Of a DNA stretch of 64,000 nt, positions 24,847 to 34,441 are shown piece by piece (positions within the stretch are counted from its first letter, which is position 1; every line of letters begins with the position of its first letter). Origin of the DNA: Chitinispirillaceae bacterium (GTDB lineage Bacteria > Fibrobacterota > Chitinivibrionia > Chitinivibrionales > Chitinispirillaceae). The stretch lies in NCBI GenBank assembly GCA_016932075.1, contig JAFGDP010000023.1, forward strand, positions 29,843 through 93,842. The letters are read 5' to 3'. The notes beneath the pieces were generated by a model, which searched no databases, was not told the origin of the DNA, and saw only the letters and a list, made by a program, of their open reading frames with translations. The position numbers and the translations under genes were made by a program.

Positions 24847-27818
24847 TTTTGCACGACTCCTGTTTCCTGGCTGAAATTTTTAATGAAGGGGAATTCGTAT
24901 ACATCCGCCCTGATTTCCTCAGGTAAGAGCACCTTTTCTCCACCGGGCGGTTTCGCGACAAAAACCTGGGATGCCAGCGTAACAGAGATCAACGGAAATA
25001 ACACTCCCTGCGAGGAACCCGATGGTGAGAGTTTTATCCCCAGTACATTTTTTCCTGAACGAATCGCATCGAACATATTATAGGTGGTTATGGGAGAGGG
25101 TGATGTTTTCGCTTCAGGTGCGAGCGCCACCCCGTTGAGCATCACTTTTAAAGCACCTGTTGAATGGAGGTGCAGTGTTGCCGCGCGCGGCATCGAAGCA
25201 AGCGAAAGAGTCCTGCGGAAATAAAACGTGCGAAGAGACGGTGCTTCGGCCGGCAGCGAACCGTCATAGATAATCGGTTCAGGCGGACCAGTGGGAAACC
25301 CCTTCGGCGGTGGAGCATCTGCCGAACGCACATTCCGCCATGCACTGTCGTTGAAATCCGGAGCAAACCAGTTCGGAAACGAATCAGTTGAACACTTCCA
25401 GTATTGTTGAGAGGAAAAAACCGTATCACGTGTCTTATCTTCCGGCAAACCATACTCTTCCGGAAAATTCTGGAAGAGCCGCACATAGGCATGGGTGACA
25501 AATGGACCGCTCGCGTATTTCTGAACTGCAAATTTGAGAATGCTTTTATAAATATCAAAAGCCTGCTCCTGAAAACGAAGGCCGATCTCTTCAAACCGCG
25601 CTTTGTACTCCTCCGCTTCCGCTTCACTTGCATCCTTGGGTAATGGCGGTTTAGCAAAGGACTCGACGCAAAGAAGGTCCTTGCATCTTCCTAGGGTAAA
25701 CAGCAGGGCGGCAAGTCGTTCGCGCGCCAGGGACACGCTTTCATCTTCAATAGCATATGCTTCGGCGATTTTGAGCGTTTTCAGATAGCTGGTAAGAGCC
25801 TGCTCCTGGTATCCTTCTACCTGTTTAAGCAATTTGGTCTTATAGACAAAGCGTTCATAGCTGTCCAGTTTGGCTGGTATCGGCGCTTCAATCGCAATCG
25901 TCACCACATCAGCATAGGTTTGGGCTACCGTAAAGGATATGCTGGTGATGCTTGAACTCGCCTTTGCATAAAAATCATTTCTCTCCTGGTATGTGGTCCC
26001 GATTTCAAGGCATTGCAGAAACAGGTCGGTGGCTCGTTCCTGGAAAGGTGCTATTTTCTGGAGCAGTTCAAGTTTGCGTCCGATGAGTGCGAATCCATCG
26101 AGTTTCTGTTTGCTCTCCGCGTCTCTGGCGATTTTTGCCAAGGCGATGTAGTTCTCCCCTGCCGCATAGGGAAGATAGGTAAGCTTCTGGCGGGAAATAA
26201 GGATGTTCTTGTCTTCAAGCTTTTCTTTGATACCGATCTTTACATTCTGCTCATGATATTTCAGCGCTTTTTGAATAAAATATTTTTCCACGGCCTGCGC
26301 AATCCCGAGTTCCAGAGCAAGCCGCTCTGCAAGCGAGAGATCAGGCTCACGCTGCTGCTTGAAAACACCGACCGCGAAATCCTCATACGCCTGACCGATT
26401 TGGCAGACTGCCCGGGTGGTCCACTCAGAGATGTTGAATTTAAGGACAAGCGAGTATGCCTTAACCGTTTCGTCCAGCAGATCGGATTTTTTTCTAAGGC
26501 TTTTTTTATATGTTTTTTTCGGAAGGGCAAGCGCTATTGCCTGCATTGTGGCATGGCTGATCTCCCCAATGGTGAACTGTGCCTTTGCCGCATAATAGGC
26601 GTTTACCGCACTTGGGTTTTTCATCCGTGCAAATGAGGAAACCGCATTGCCAAGTTCTTCAAGCGCCTCATCCTCCTTGTTCTGCATATACAGGGCAATA
26701 CCGACCATGCACCGTGCCTGTATCGCCCTGGCGGCGTCGTTGCCGAAACGATTAGAAAAGAGCTGGTTAACCCTCGACACCGCTTCCCAGTTTTTCATTT
26801 TACCGTACAGTTCACCGGCACGGAACAGGATGTCGGCCGCATCCTCTGAATCGGGAAACAGCTGAACCATCTTCTCAAATGTTGCCGCGGCCTCCGGCAG
26901 TTTATCGGCATTTTCAAATGCGAATCCGGCGTTGTACATGGCAGTTGGTGCAAGTTCTGACCGGGGATACCTGGCCACCATACGAAGATAGGACTCTGCC
27001 GCCAGGTCCCACTTGAGTAGTTTCGCGTTAGAAATGCCGATCCGAAAAATCGCCTTAGGAACAAGTTTCGACTCGGGATATTTTTGAAGCAACTGCTGGA
27101 GCGTCAGAATGACGTGGGACCACTCAGCCTGTTTTTCGTAACAGTGGCTGGCATTGAACATGGCAACATCGGCAATTACCGCTTTGGGAAACTCCATTGC
27201 GAGACGCTTGTACTGGGAAGCCGCTTCCTTGAATCGTTTCTGCTCCTCAAGTTGTTCAGCGCTCCTGAAAATCGATTCCGCGATTCGTTCAACCGCCTCA
27301 CCCTTGTTGACCCCTTCAACATCCATGGTGCTGAGTTTGCGGTACCATACCTGGGCGCTGTCAAAATTCTTTTCTTCATAATATCCCTGTGCGATCATTT
27401 TAACCGCGTCCACGGACGTCGGCGTATTGGGATATTGTTCAAGCAAGTGCAGATACGTACTCCTACTTTTTTCAAACTGGCGGTTATTGTAGTACAGCGA
27501 TGCTTTGATGGTCAGCACATCCATTATTTTCGGGTTGTTTGGATTGACCGCGATATAGTTATCACACGCCTTGATGAGCAGCTGTGACGCCGGTGAAAGC
27601 TTGTGCGCAACCGCGCTATCCGCCACAGCTTTACGCGCGACAGCCGTGGAGTCCGCCGTTGCTGCTCGCTGGTCTTGTTGATCCTTAAGCGTGGAAGCTG
27701 TATGGGAAGGAGCAGAGACGCAGCCGCAGCAGACAAGCGCACCATGAATGACGGCCCAGAGGACCACAACGGGCAGCCATCGCGGTAAGTGTCTGTACAA
27801 CGTGCCGGTACGTTTCAT
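24843..27818 (-). CDS. Large exported TPR protein with C-terminal carbohydrate-binding-like domain
   Basis: 991 residues from the ATG at 27818, chosen for an AGGGA site; an ATG at 27854 immediately after the upstream stop is the alternative. The N-terminal hydrophobic stretch ends in a cysteine-rich LVCCGC, so export is clear and lipidation possible but not canonical. Residues about 70-400 are tetratricopeptide repeats (for example YLHLLEQYPNTPTSVDA). A second, helical region follows. Residues about 840-970 have the pattern of the galactose-binding-like sandwich found in rhamnosidase-type enzymes (DFNDSAWRNV, YFRRTLSL, VMLNGVAL, GKNVLGIKLSP). No catalytic residues are evident, so a scaffold or binding role is likely. 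Confidence 0.82.
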   Translation of the reverse strand: MKRTGTLYRHLPRWLPVVVLWAVIHGALVCCGCVSAPSHTASTLKDQQDQRAATADSTAVARKAVADSAVAHKLSPASQLLIKACDNYIAVNPNNPKIMDVLTIKASLYYNNRQFEKSRSTYLHLLEQYPNTPTSVDAVKMIAQGYYEEKNFDSAQVWYRKLSTMDVEGVNKGEAVERIAESIFRSAEQLEEQKRFKEAASQYKRLAMEFPKAVIADVAMFNASHCYEKQAEWSHVILTLQQLLQKYPESKLVPKAIFRIGISNAKLLKWDLAAESYLRMVARYPRSELAPTAMYNAGFAFENADKLPEAAATFEKMVQLFPDSEDAADILFRAGELYGKMKNWEAVSRVNQLFSNRFGNDAARAIQARCMVGIALYMQNKEDEALEELGNAVSSFARMKNPSAVNAYYAAKAQFTIGEISHATMQAIALALPKKTYKKSLRKKSDLLDETVKAYSLVLKFNISEWTTRAVCQIGQAYEDFAVGVFKQQREPDLSLAERLALELGIAQAVEKYFIQKALKYHEQNVKIGIKEKLEDKNILISRQKLTYLPYAAGENYIALAKIARDAESKQKLDGFALIGRKLELLQKIAPFQERATDLFLQCLEIGTTYQERNDFYAKASSSITSISFTVAQTYADVVTIAIEAPIPAKLDSYERFVYKTKLLKQVEGYQEQALTSYLKTLKIAEAYAIEDESVSLARERLAALLFTLGRCKDLLCVESFAKPPLPKDASEAEAEEYKARFEEIGLRFQEQAFDIYKSILKFAVQKYASGPFVTHAYVRLFQNFPEEYGLPEDKTRDTVFSSQQYWKCSTDSFPNWFAPDFNDSAWRNVRSADAPPPKGFPTGPPEPIIYDGSLPAEAPSLRTFYFRRTLSLASMPRAATLHLHSTGALKVMLNGVALAPEAKTSPSPITTYNMFDAIRSGKNVLGIKLSPSGSSQGVLFPLISVTLASQVFVAKPPGGEKVLLPEEIRADVYEFPFIKNFSQETGVVQK

Positions 27819-27855
27819 GGTGCTTTCCCTGTACGGTTCCGTTGCCGGTTGCATG

Positions 27856-30800
27856 CTAACGGATCGTTCCCTCCTGTTTCAACAGATTCTGTGAAGCGAC
27901 AATGGCGTTCCATGCCGCCGTTTCCCTGAATTTGCTATCCGGATACCGCTTTGAAACCGCGATATACTCTTCGGCCGCTTTCAGGTAATTACCCAGCGAG
28001 AACTCTATCTCCGCGAGGTTGTAATGGCATTCGCTCGCGCGGGGTGATGACGGGTAAAAACGGATGAAATCAGTGTAGACGTCTCGCGCGCGTACATAGG
28101 CACTGGTGTCGTTTTTCTGCAGTGCGAGCTGGTGAAACCCGATGGTTGCCTCATAGAGCTGTTTCTCCGCGATGCTGTCGGCGTCATGAATTGCTTCCGG
28201 ATCGCTCTGTACCTTTGCCCATTTGCTCTTCTTATTGTATTTCTTCCAAAAATCGAGTTTCATCTTGTTCGCCTCCTCGGGCGTGGTGTTGCGTTCAAGG
28301 GTGGCAAGAAACTCGTTTTCCACACCAGGCATGTTGCGATAGGCCGGATTCATCTTCAGAAGTCTTTTGTAGGTCTTTACCGACATATCGTATCTTCCCT
28401 GATCCTTATACACTCTAGCGAGGCGGTGAAGGATCTGGCTGCCTCGGTCAGGATCGCCCAGCTTTTTCGCGAATATCGTCGCCCGTTCAAGTCCTTTCTC
28501 TCCTGTCATATCTGCCTCGCTAAAGGATATCGCGACATAATCCATTGACTCCTTTTCCAGGAGACCCTTTGCGCCCTTCCCTCCGCCGAGATCAACGAGC
28601 GCGAGAAAAGAGCTGATCGCCTTTTCAGGATTTGACAACCGGTATTGCGACCATGCCAGCTTATAAAGCGCCTCGTCGAACCATTCCGACTCGGGATACT
28701 TCATGACTGATTGATAGCACTGAATGGCTTTTGATAGATTGCCTTTGTCGAACATATATTCGCCCGCATACATCCAGGCCTGGGGAGCATACGGACTTTT
28801 TGGAAAATCAAGAGACACTTTTTCCATATGAACGAGCGCGCTGTCGAACCGGACGTGGTCGTTGAAGCACCATGCAAGACTGTAATGAGACGATGCCGCA
28901 GCCGTCGATACCGGCGCGAGTCTGATCGCATTCCTGAATTCCCCCATGCTCGCCGTGTGATCGATTCGCGGCGGTTTTGGCTCTGCCGGAAGATCAAGTT
29001 TTTTTCCGTTCCGGTACTGCCTGATGGTGCGGTCATATTCGCCGCGCGTTTTTTCATAGTGTTCAAACGCCTTGCTGTATTTTTCGTTTTCCCGGGCATA
29101 ATACAGTTCACCAAGCTGATAGTGGAAATACGCGGCATCCGCGCTGTCCATGTCGCGTTTCAGCTGCGATTGAAGCTGTGCGGTTAACCGTTTATGCCAG
29201 GCCCTTTTCATCTTTTCTTCAACATTCAATAGCGAATCAAGAATTAGGGCATAATGCTTCTTACTCTTTTTAATGACCGCCCTTGAAATCGAATCGGTTT
29301 TTTTGGAAAAAGGTTTTGCCGCTTCCTGTTGATAATAGTTAAGCTGCGATTTCTGCCAATTAAGGTATTCCCGCTCAAAACGGAACCGCTCAATCATTGC
29401 TTCAGTCATGAACCCGGAAGATTTTGTGACCACCACCTTTATGGATGCTTGCATCTTTTTCCTATGGGTAATCATTGCTTCCGCATCATCATTCCTTGAT
29501 GTGCTGGTTGCCGCCATGATAACAGAATCGAGATAGTGCAGCAGTTGCTCCCGTTTTTCTGTAAACGTCACATTCTGAAACGACCCTGTTGAATAATGCT
29601 TGGAGATGAGTGTCCCCACCCGTTCAATACCGTTGTAATAGGACACGATGTTTTCGTACGCCTCTCTCGGCTCCGCCTTGATCCTGCCGAGCAGCTTGGT
29701 AAGCTCCCGTTTGGCCTCCCCGATTTTCTTGCTTTTCCTGCCGCTCCCCTCGAAATCCTGTCTACGATCGATTCTTTCAAGCAGCTCCTTAAGGCGTTGT
29801 TCCTCTTTCGTCAAATATAACACTTTTTTCCATTCATACTGCGCTTTGTATAGGTACCGCTTGGCAAGAACGAGAAACGCTTCGGCCGCATAGGGGGATT
29901 CCGGTGCCTGGTTGATGAGTTTACGAAGCGTCGTTTCGGCCTTATCGTTCATATCAAGGGAAAGATAACACCATAAAATGCCGTAAAGCGCCCGCTCGAA
30001 TTCAGTATTGCTGTTAATGAGGTTGTAAAAAAGCGACAATGCCTTTTCGTAACGGCCAAGTTCGTAGGTGGTCTGCGCAATAGCGATACGCAGTTCCCTC
30101 GCGGCGACCCGGTCGATGTCAGAGCGAGCGGTGATTTTCATTGCGCTTTCAAAAATCGAAAGGGCGGTGGAGGGATCGTTATCTGCCAGATACGAGCGCC
30201 CGAGCGCATGCATAACGTGCAATGCATACGGAGCGGTTCGCTCGACAAAAGACGCCAATTTTACATAGGCATCCTTTTCCCCGAGCTTCAAGCCGCTCTC
30301 CATGCTCATCCAAATAACCATATTGCGTTGCTGACCGTTCCATATGGTTACATCCATTTTTTGGCATTCCTCCCACAAGGTATCGTATTGCCCGAGTGCA
30401 TACAGGGCCTGCATTCTGTACAAGCTTCGCTGCGCTGCGGTTTTTCCGTCTTCCCGAAGGTGCTTTGCCGTGATAAGAACCTTTTCATAGTCTCCGGACC
30501 GTAACGCGATCCGCGCGGAAAGACCAAGCAGGGAACCCATATCGATCTTCCCTTTATACCTCGCGGTGACCTCGGCAATCTTGCGCTCACACAACGGAAT
30601 TTTATTTTCCTTCGCATACCCCTTGATACGGTGAAGCTCGACTGCGTACATTTCGTGCACATGCTGTTTCGATGCCCTGCGGGCCAGGGTATCTTTTATC
30701 ATTGCCAGCTTCTTGTAATAGACCTCCGACTGCTGGCCGAGATTGGCCTTGATAATTGAAAAAAATTCTGCCGATTCCTCCGGCACCATTGAATGCTCCG

Positions 30801-31344
30801 CTCGTATGCCAATCCCGACCATCATCGACGTGAGCAGGGTATCCGAACTCTTCCAGAGCGTATCGACATCATGCTTGACGGAAAGCATTTCCTCAATTCG
30901 TTTCATATCTCCTTGTTCAAGTAGTTCGAACATGCTTTGAACGGGCTGCCCCACCACCATCTCCCGTAATATTTCCAGTGCGTCAAGAAGCGGCTGCCTG
31001 AGCGCCTCAATCCGCAGGGTAAGCTGTGCATGCCGTTTTTCCAAGCGCTCAATTTTTTTATCGTAACGGATAAGATTAGTCTTGTTGAGGCCGGTCAGTT
31101 CCGCCGGGAACAGCTCAAGGTCCCGCAAATCCGCAAGAACATCGGCGATGCCGTTCAGCTCCCGTCGAAGAACGCCGATTTTATGCCACTCCGCACCGAA
31201 CCGGGTCGTCATGTTTTCGCGCACCCGCCACACCTCGGCCTGTTTGTCGCTTCGGGCAAAACCCGCTCCATGCTCCAGGCCGGGAAACAGGCCCGCTGCG
31301 ATAAACAGCGTCATAATGCAGATTCTGGTGCTGAATGTTTTCAT
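27856..31344 (-). CDS. Very large exported TPR protein
   Basis: 1162 residues, ATG at 31344. A signal peptide of about 30 residues is followed by a coiled-coil region (about 35-130) and then tetratricopeptide repeats over most of the rest, with typical segments such as ALGRSYLADNDPSTALSIFESA, ELGRYEKALSLFYNLI, YAGEYMFDKGNLSKAIQCYQ and SLGNYLKAAEEYIAVSKRYPDS. A basic coiled-coil segment lies near residues 600-720. Such proteins bridge periplasmic partners; large TPR proteins are part of the Glt gliding complex of Myxococcus. Its stop is one base away from an ATG for the next TPR gene. Confidence 0.85.
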   Translation of the reverse strand: MKTFSTRICIMTLFIAAGLFPGLEHGAGFARSDKQAEVWRVRENMTTRFGAEWHKIGVLRRELNGIADVLADLRDLELFPAELTGLNKTNLIRYDKKIERLEKRHAQLTLRIEALRQPLLDALEILREMVVGQPVQSMFELLEQGDMKRIEEMLSVKHDVDTLWKSSDTLLTSMMVGIGIRAEHSMVPEESAEFFSIIKANLGQQSEVYYKKLAMIKDTLARRASKQHVHEMYAVELHRIKGYAKENKIPLCERKIAEVTARYKGKIDMGSLLGLSARIALRSGDYEKVLITAKHLREDGKTAAQRSLYRMQALYALGQYDTLWEECQKMDVTIWNGQQRNMVIWMSMESGLKLGEKDAYVKLASFVERTAPYALHVMHALGRSYLADNDPSTALSIFESAMKITARSDIDRVAARELRIAIAQTTYELGRYEKALSLFYNLINSNTEFERALYGILWCYLSLDMNDKAETTLRKLINQAPESPYAAEAFLVLAKRYLYKAQYEWKKVLYLTKEEQRLKELLERIDRRQDFEGSGRKSKKIGEAKRELTKLLGRIKAEPREAYENIVSYYNGIERVGTLISKHYSTGSFQNVTFTEKREQLLHYLDSVIMAATSTSRNDDAEAMITHRKKMQASIKVVVTKSSGFMTEAMIERFRFEREYLNWQKSQLNYYQQEAAKPFSKKTDSISRAVIKKSKKHYALILDSLLNVEEKMKRAWHKRLTAQLQSQLKRDMDSADAAYFHYQLGELYYARENEKYSKAFEHYEKTRGEYDRTIRQYRNGKKLDLPAEPKPPRIDHTASMGEFRNAIRLAPVSTAAASSHYSLAWCFNDHVRFDSALVHMEKVSLDFPKSPYAPQAWMYAGEYMFDKGNLSKAIQCYQSVMKYPESEWFDEALYKLAWSQYRLSNPEKAISSFLALVDLGGGKGAKGLLEKESMDYVAISFSEADMTGEKGLERATIFAKKLGDPDRGSQILHRLARVYKDQGRYDMSVKTYKRLLKMNPAYRNMPGVENEFLATLERNTTPEEANKMKLDFWKKYNKKSKWAKVQSDPEAIHDADSIAEKQLYEATIGFHQLALQKNDTSAYVRARDVYTDFIRFYPSSPRASECHYNLAEIEFSLGNYLKAAEEYIAVSKRYPDSKFRETAAWNAIVASQNLLKQEGTIR

Positions 31345-31426
31345 CGTTACCGCGCTAGGTGCTTGCAGCTCGACACGTATGGCTTCCCGTTACCATGGCA
31401 TGGGTACCGGCAACCGGGCCCAACAA

Positions 31427-32713
31427 CTACTCTTGCTGCTTTTTCATTTCTTCCTTTCGCTTCCTTATCTTCTCCAGCCGTTTTTCCTCATCATCCTCCG
31501 GCTCAACATTGGTTGACTCTTCAAAACTCCTGAGCCGGTTATCGATATCAAGGCGGTTTTTCTCCTTGGTATTTTTTAATAGCAAAAAATTTCTCATCAT
31601 TTCCGCGCTGGTCATTTTATACCGGAGAGGAAAGGTAAGGGACCCAACAATCTTCCATTTAACAAACCAGGGATCAAAGGGGTTCCTTATATCGTGGGAC
31701 ACCTCATAGGGGAAAAGATCGGCGCGTTTCTGATCCAAATGGGTCTGGTCCTGCCGGCTCATTTTCGATTCAACATTCATGCTGGTGAGCAGCGGCAGCG
31801 CAACGGAAAGCGTAATGCCGTTTTTATAGCGCACATTTCCTCCGACAACCAGATACATAGGGTTTTCGCTGAACCAGACAAGAAATTCCTTATCACCGGC
31901 TTGGGCAAACCTTTTCGGGCCGGTGAAATTATTGAATGCCTCTAACGAGTATGCAGCAAAAAAATCATAATCATATCCGCTGTAAACGACCCCCACATCA
32001 CCTAAGAACTGATAATTATTTATATATTCTCTTTCAAGCGGCACACGGGCACCTAGATTAATGAGGAATCGCAAGGGAAGAATGGTCATTTTAGAGATTA
32101 AATCGACATCAAATAAAAATTTGCCTTCAAAAATGCTGCCCTTGGTTACATACCCTTCCGGCATGAAACCGATGTAACCGCCCAACGTCGGCGTGGTATT
32201 GGTAAAACGGTACAGATAGCGGGCATTACAGCCGAACCCCAGCAATCTCAGGTCCTTGTTGTTCGGCCAGGTCAGCTTCAGATCGCCCGCCACCCACCCC
32301 GGCATTTTAAAGGCCCATGTGAGGGGACGAGATTCAATAGCCACCGAGGCAACATCGAAAAACCCGGCACACACATATGCTTCAGGAAAGGCACGCGCGT
32401 TAAACATCCAGAATCCTTCACGCTCGGCACCGGCATCATCGGTTTTTAATGGCGGGTCATCCCACACATGGCCGATGCTGGCAAGCGATATCCAGATATT
32501 GCCGGACCCCAGCGTGTTCGAGGACATGCAGCGATAAAATGACTCGCCGCGCATACGTTTCATTTCAGCCTGCCCGATTACATTTGCACATACCCCGGCG
32601 CAAACGACGACCACACACCCTGTTCGGACAACATGAGCGAAAGATCTTGCGTTGCGTGTTCGCCGCATTGCCGTATCATCAACATGAATCATGCGAAATC
32701 TTTTTCCTTCCAT
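31427..32713 (-). CDS. Outer-membrane beta-barrel-like protein with charged C-terminal tail (1)
   Basis: 428 residues, ATG at 32713, two bases after the upstream stop. An N-terminal basic stretch and hydrophobic core (about 28-48) suggest export. Residues about 70-370 alternate hydrophobic and polar residues with aromatic girdle residues (for example GFGCNARYLYRF, VGGNVRYKNGITLSVALPLL), as in outer-membrane barrels. The last 60 residues are a highly charged coiled-coil tail ending KEEMKKQQE, unlike the usual aromatic barrel end. The neighbouring 363-residue protein has the same design, so they may be paralogues. Confidence 0.7.
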   Translation of the reverse strand: MEGKRFRMIHVDDTAMRRTRNARSFAHVVRTGCVVVVCAGVCANVIGQAEMKRMRGESFYRCMSSNTLGSGNIWISLASIGHVWDDPPLKTDDAGAEREGFWMFNARAFPEAYVCAGFFDVASVAIESRPLTWAFKMPGWVAGDLKLTWPNNKDLRLLGFGCNARYLYRFTNTTPTLGGYIGFMPEGYVTKGSIFEGKFLFDVDLISKMTILPLRFLINLGARVPLEREYINNYQFLGDVGVVYSGYDYDFFAAYSLEAFNNFTGPKRFAQAGDKEFLVWFSENPMYLVVGGNVRYKNGITLSVALPLLTSMNVESKMSRQDQTHLDQKRADLFPYEVSHDIRNPFDPWFVKWKIVGSLTFPLRYKMTSAEMMRNFLLLKNTKEKNRLDIDNRLRSFEESTNVEPEDDEEKRLEKIRKRKEEMKKQQE

Positions 32714-32715
32714 TG

Positions 32716-33807
32716 CTATTCGATCTCTTCTAACAGCTGCTCAATCTCCTCCATTTTCTTTTCTATTTCTTTTCGCTTCTGAAGCTCCGCCTTTTCCTGC
32801 TCGGAATCAGGAAATTCCGACTCTATATGCAATGACTTGAATGCTTTGTCCAGTCCGCTTTCGACCCGTTTGCCCTGCTCAAAACTTGAGGTAATCTTAT
32901 CTTTCTTTTCCGCCTTTTCCCTCTCCAAAAACACTAGCGTCCGTATCGCTTCGGTGTTGGTCTCCTTGTACAGCAGGGGAATCTCGCACCAAAATGATGC
33001 CCGAACATATGCTGCAGGCAGCGGACGGAGTTCTTTGAGCTTCTGGTATGCCATTACCCGGAAACTGCCCAGCAGGCTTATGATTCCGAAGAGACGGTAT
33101 CGTACACCCGGCTCAAACCAAGCGATACGCTGGAAATAGGATGAATCACCCCTGAAAGAACCGCTTCTTTTTTCCTTGTAGAATCCTGCTCCAATGTCAA
33201 TAAAATAGCTATGCCGGTACTGTTTCCATTCAAACCCGGACACGGCACCAATCTGCTCATAGCGATGAAGCAACAAGGGTTCGTCGACAAACGAAACGGC
33301 GAAATAGGTTTTGAGTGGAATGGTCTTGAAAAAGGCAAGCCAGTCCAGATCAATGACTCCCGAAGGCAGCATGAACGGACTGTATTCCGGTTTGCCGCTC
33401 GCGGCTGATTCGCTTAACGTATCTGCGGTTGTGGAAAGGAAAAGATCCCCGCTGATCCCGATCCCAATAAACCGCAAACGGTCATTGCCCGGCGTGGTAA
33501 ACTGAATATGGGCCTCAGAGGTACCCAGCCCTGCAAAGTTGGTGAAAGAGGTCGCGGCTTTCAGCTCAATAATATTTGAGACGCCGACATGCAGACCGAC
33601 CGTTGGATCGATACGGGCTCCGCCGGGTCCATAATTGCCATACGTACCGGTGGCAACCGTAATATTGCCGTTGCCTATAACATTCGAGGCGTCAATGTTC
33701 ATGGTGCCTTCGTTCCTTCCCCGCTTGACGGTTGATCCGGCCCAGACCGACACGCAGAGAATGCATATCATGGCTGCAAGCAATAAACGACAGCGGCTTC
33801 GCATCAA
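32716..33807 (-). CDS. Outer-membrane beta-barrel-like protein with charged C-terminal tail (2)
   Basis: 363 residues, ATG at 33807 overlapping the stop of the MerR-type gene. A clear signal peptide (cleavage after SVWAG or close by) precedes a glycine- and aromatic-rich region of amphipathic strands (GNGNITVATGTYGNYGPGG, IGAGFYKEKRSG, YRLFGIISLLGSF). The C-terminal 90 residues form a Glu/Lys-rich coiled coil (KRKEIEKKMEEIEQLLEEIE). A barrel with a periplasm-facing coiled coil could dock to the TPR proteins encoded downstream. I do not know a named family for it. Confidence 0.72.
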   Translation of the reverse strand: MMRSRCRLLLAAMICILCVSVWAGSTVKRGRNEGTMNIDASNVIGNGNITVATGTYGNYGPGGARIDPTVGLHVGVSNIIELKAATSFTNFAGLGTSEAHIQFTTPGNDRLRFIGIGISGDLFLSTTADTLSESAASGKPEYSPFMLPSGVIDLDWLAFFKTIPLKTYFAVSFVDEPLLLHRYEQIGAVSGFEWKQYRHSYFIDIGAGFYKEKRSGSFRGDSSYFQRIAWFEPGVRYRLFGIISLLGSFRVMAYQKLKELRPLPAAYVRASFWCEIPLLYKETNTEAIRTLVFLEREKAEKKDKITSSFEQGKRVESGLDKAFKSLHIESEFPDSEQEKAELQKRKEIEKKMEEIEQLLEEIE

Positions 33808-34082
33808 CCCCGGCCTTCCCGTGAAACGATAAAATGCTCCTGTTGTCGGCCTTTCTGGATAACCGGGATCAGGACGGTCTCGTTAAACCGTTTACCGTTT
33901 CGCCTCAACTGCTTCTTAAAACCGACAAGCGCAGAGAGGTCGGCTTCTGAAAAAAGCCTCCACCCATTGTAATTTCTCTGCTCCGAGATATGGAGCGCCG
34001 GATCCACCAGCCATCGCTTGAGCGTCGAAACGGAGATACGCAGCCGTCGAGCGACTTGGCCGGTTGTGTAGAACTTTGGCAT
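33804..34082 (-). CDS. MerR-type helix-turn-helix protein heading the envelope-machine operon
   Basis: 92 residues, ATG at 34082 with AGGAGG eight bases before it. The N-terminal helix-turn-helix reads YTTGQVARRLRISVSTLKRWL, followed by a wing with NGWRLFSEADLSAL; this is the MerR/excisionase-like form. There is no dimerising or ligand-binding domain of usual size: only about 35 further residues. It lies first in the operon, overlaps the next gene by four bases and has a candidate promoter just upstream, so it may regulate its own operon. Confidence 0.82.
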   Translation of the reverse strand: MPKFYTTGQVARRLRISVSTLKRWLVDPALHISEQRNYNGWRLFSEADLSALVGFKKQLRRNGKRFNETVLIPVIQKGRQQEHFIVSREGRG

Positions 34083-34106
34083 AACAGGTTCCTCCTGGTA
34101 TTTATA

Positions 34107-34136
34107 TTTATAAGAATAGTACTATTGTCTTTTCAA
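34107..34136 (-). promoter_or_regulatory. Candidate sigma-70 promoter of the envelope-machine operon
   Basis: On the minus strand TTGAAA (34136-34131) and TATAAA (34112-34107) are 18 bases apart, with an overlapping second TATAAA at 34106-34101. The start codon of the MerR-type gene is 25 to 30 bases downstream with a strong ribosome site, which leaves a short leader. Confidence 0.55.
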
Positions 34137-34416
34137 ATAAAATGGATGTGGAAAATACCTCCCGTAGTGGTTCGTTTTATGAATACATACTTTATATTGT
34201 ATAACTCATAAAGCTCTGGCATTAAAGAGAATAACATATCCGCAAAACCCAGTCAAAAACCCGGTTTATTCCATAACAATTATATCGTAGAGAAGGTGGT
34301 TTTTCAATTGAATGTCAATATGCGTCCTATGTACAGCCGGAAATGCCGTTTTTTCTATGGAAAAATTCATGACAACAATGGCAGGCACTGTTCAGAACAG
34401 AGAAGAGCCACCGTCA

Positions 34417-34441
34417 AAACCGGCCCTCTTTTGGCCGGTTT
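34417..34441. repeat. 9-bp inverted repeat upstream of the TylF-type gene
   Basis: AAACCGGCC and GGCCGGTTT are perfectly complementary with a 7-base loop. The hairpin lies 65 bases before the methyltransferase start and has no T-run on either strand, so an operator or leader structure is more likely than a terminator. Confidence 0.45.
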
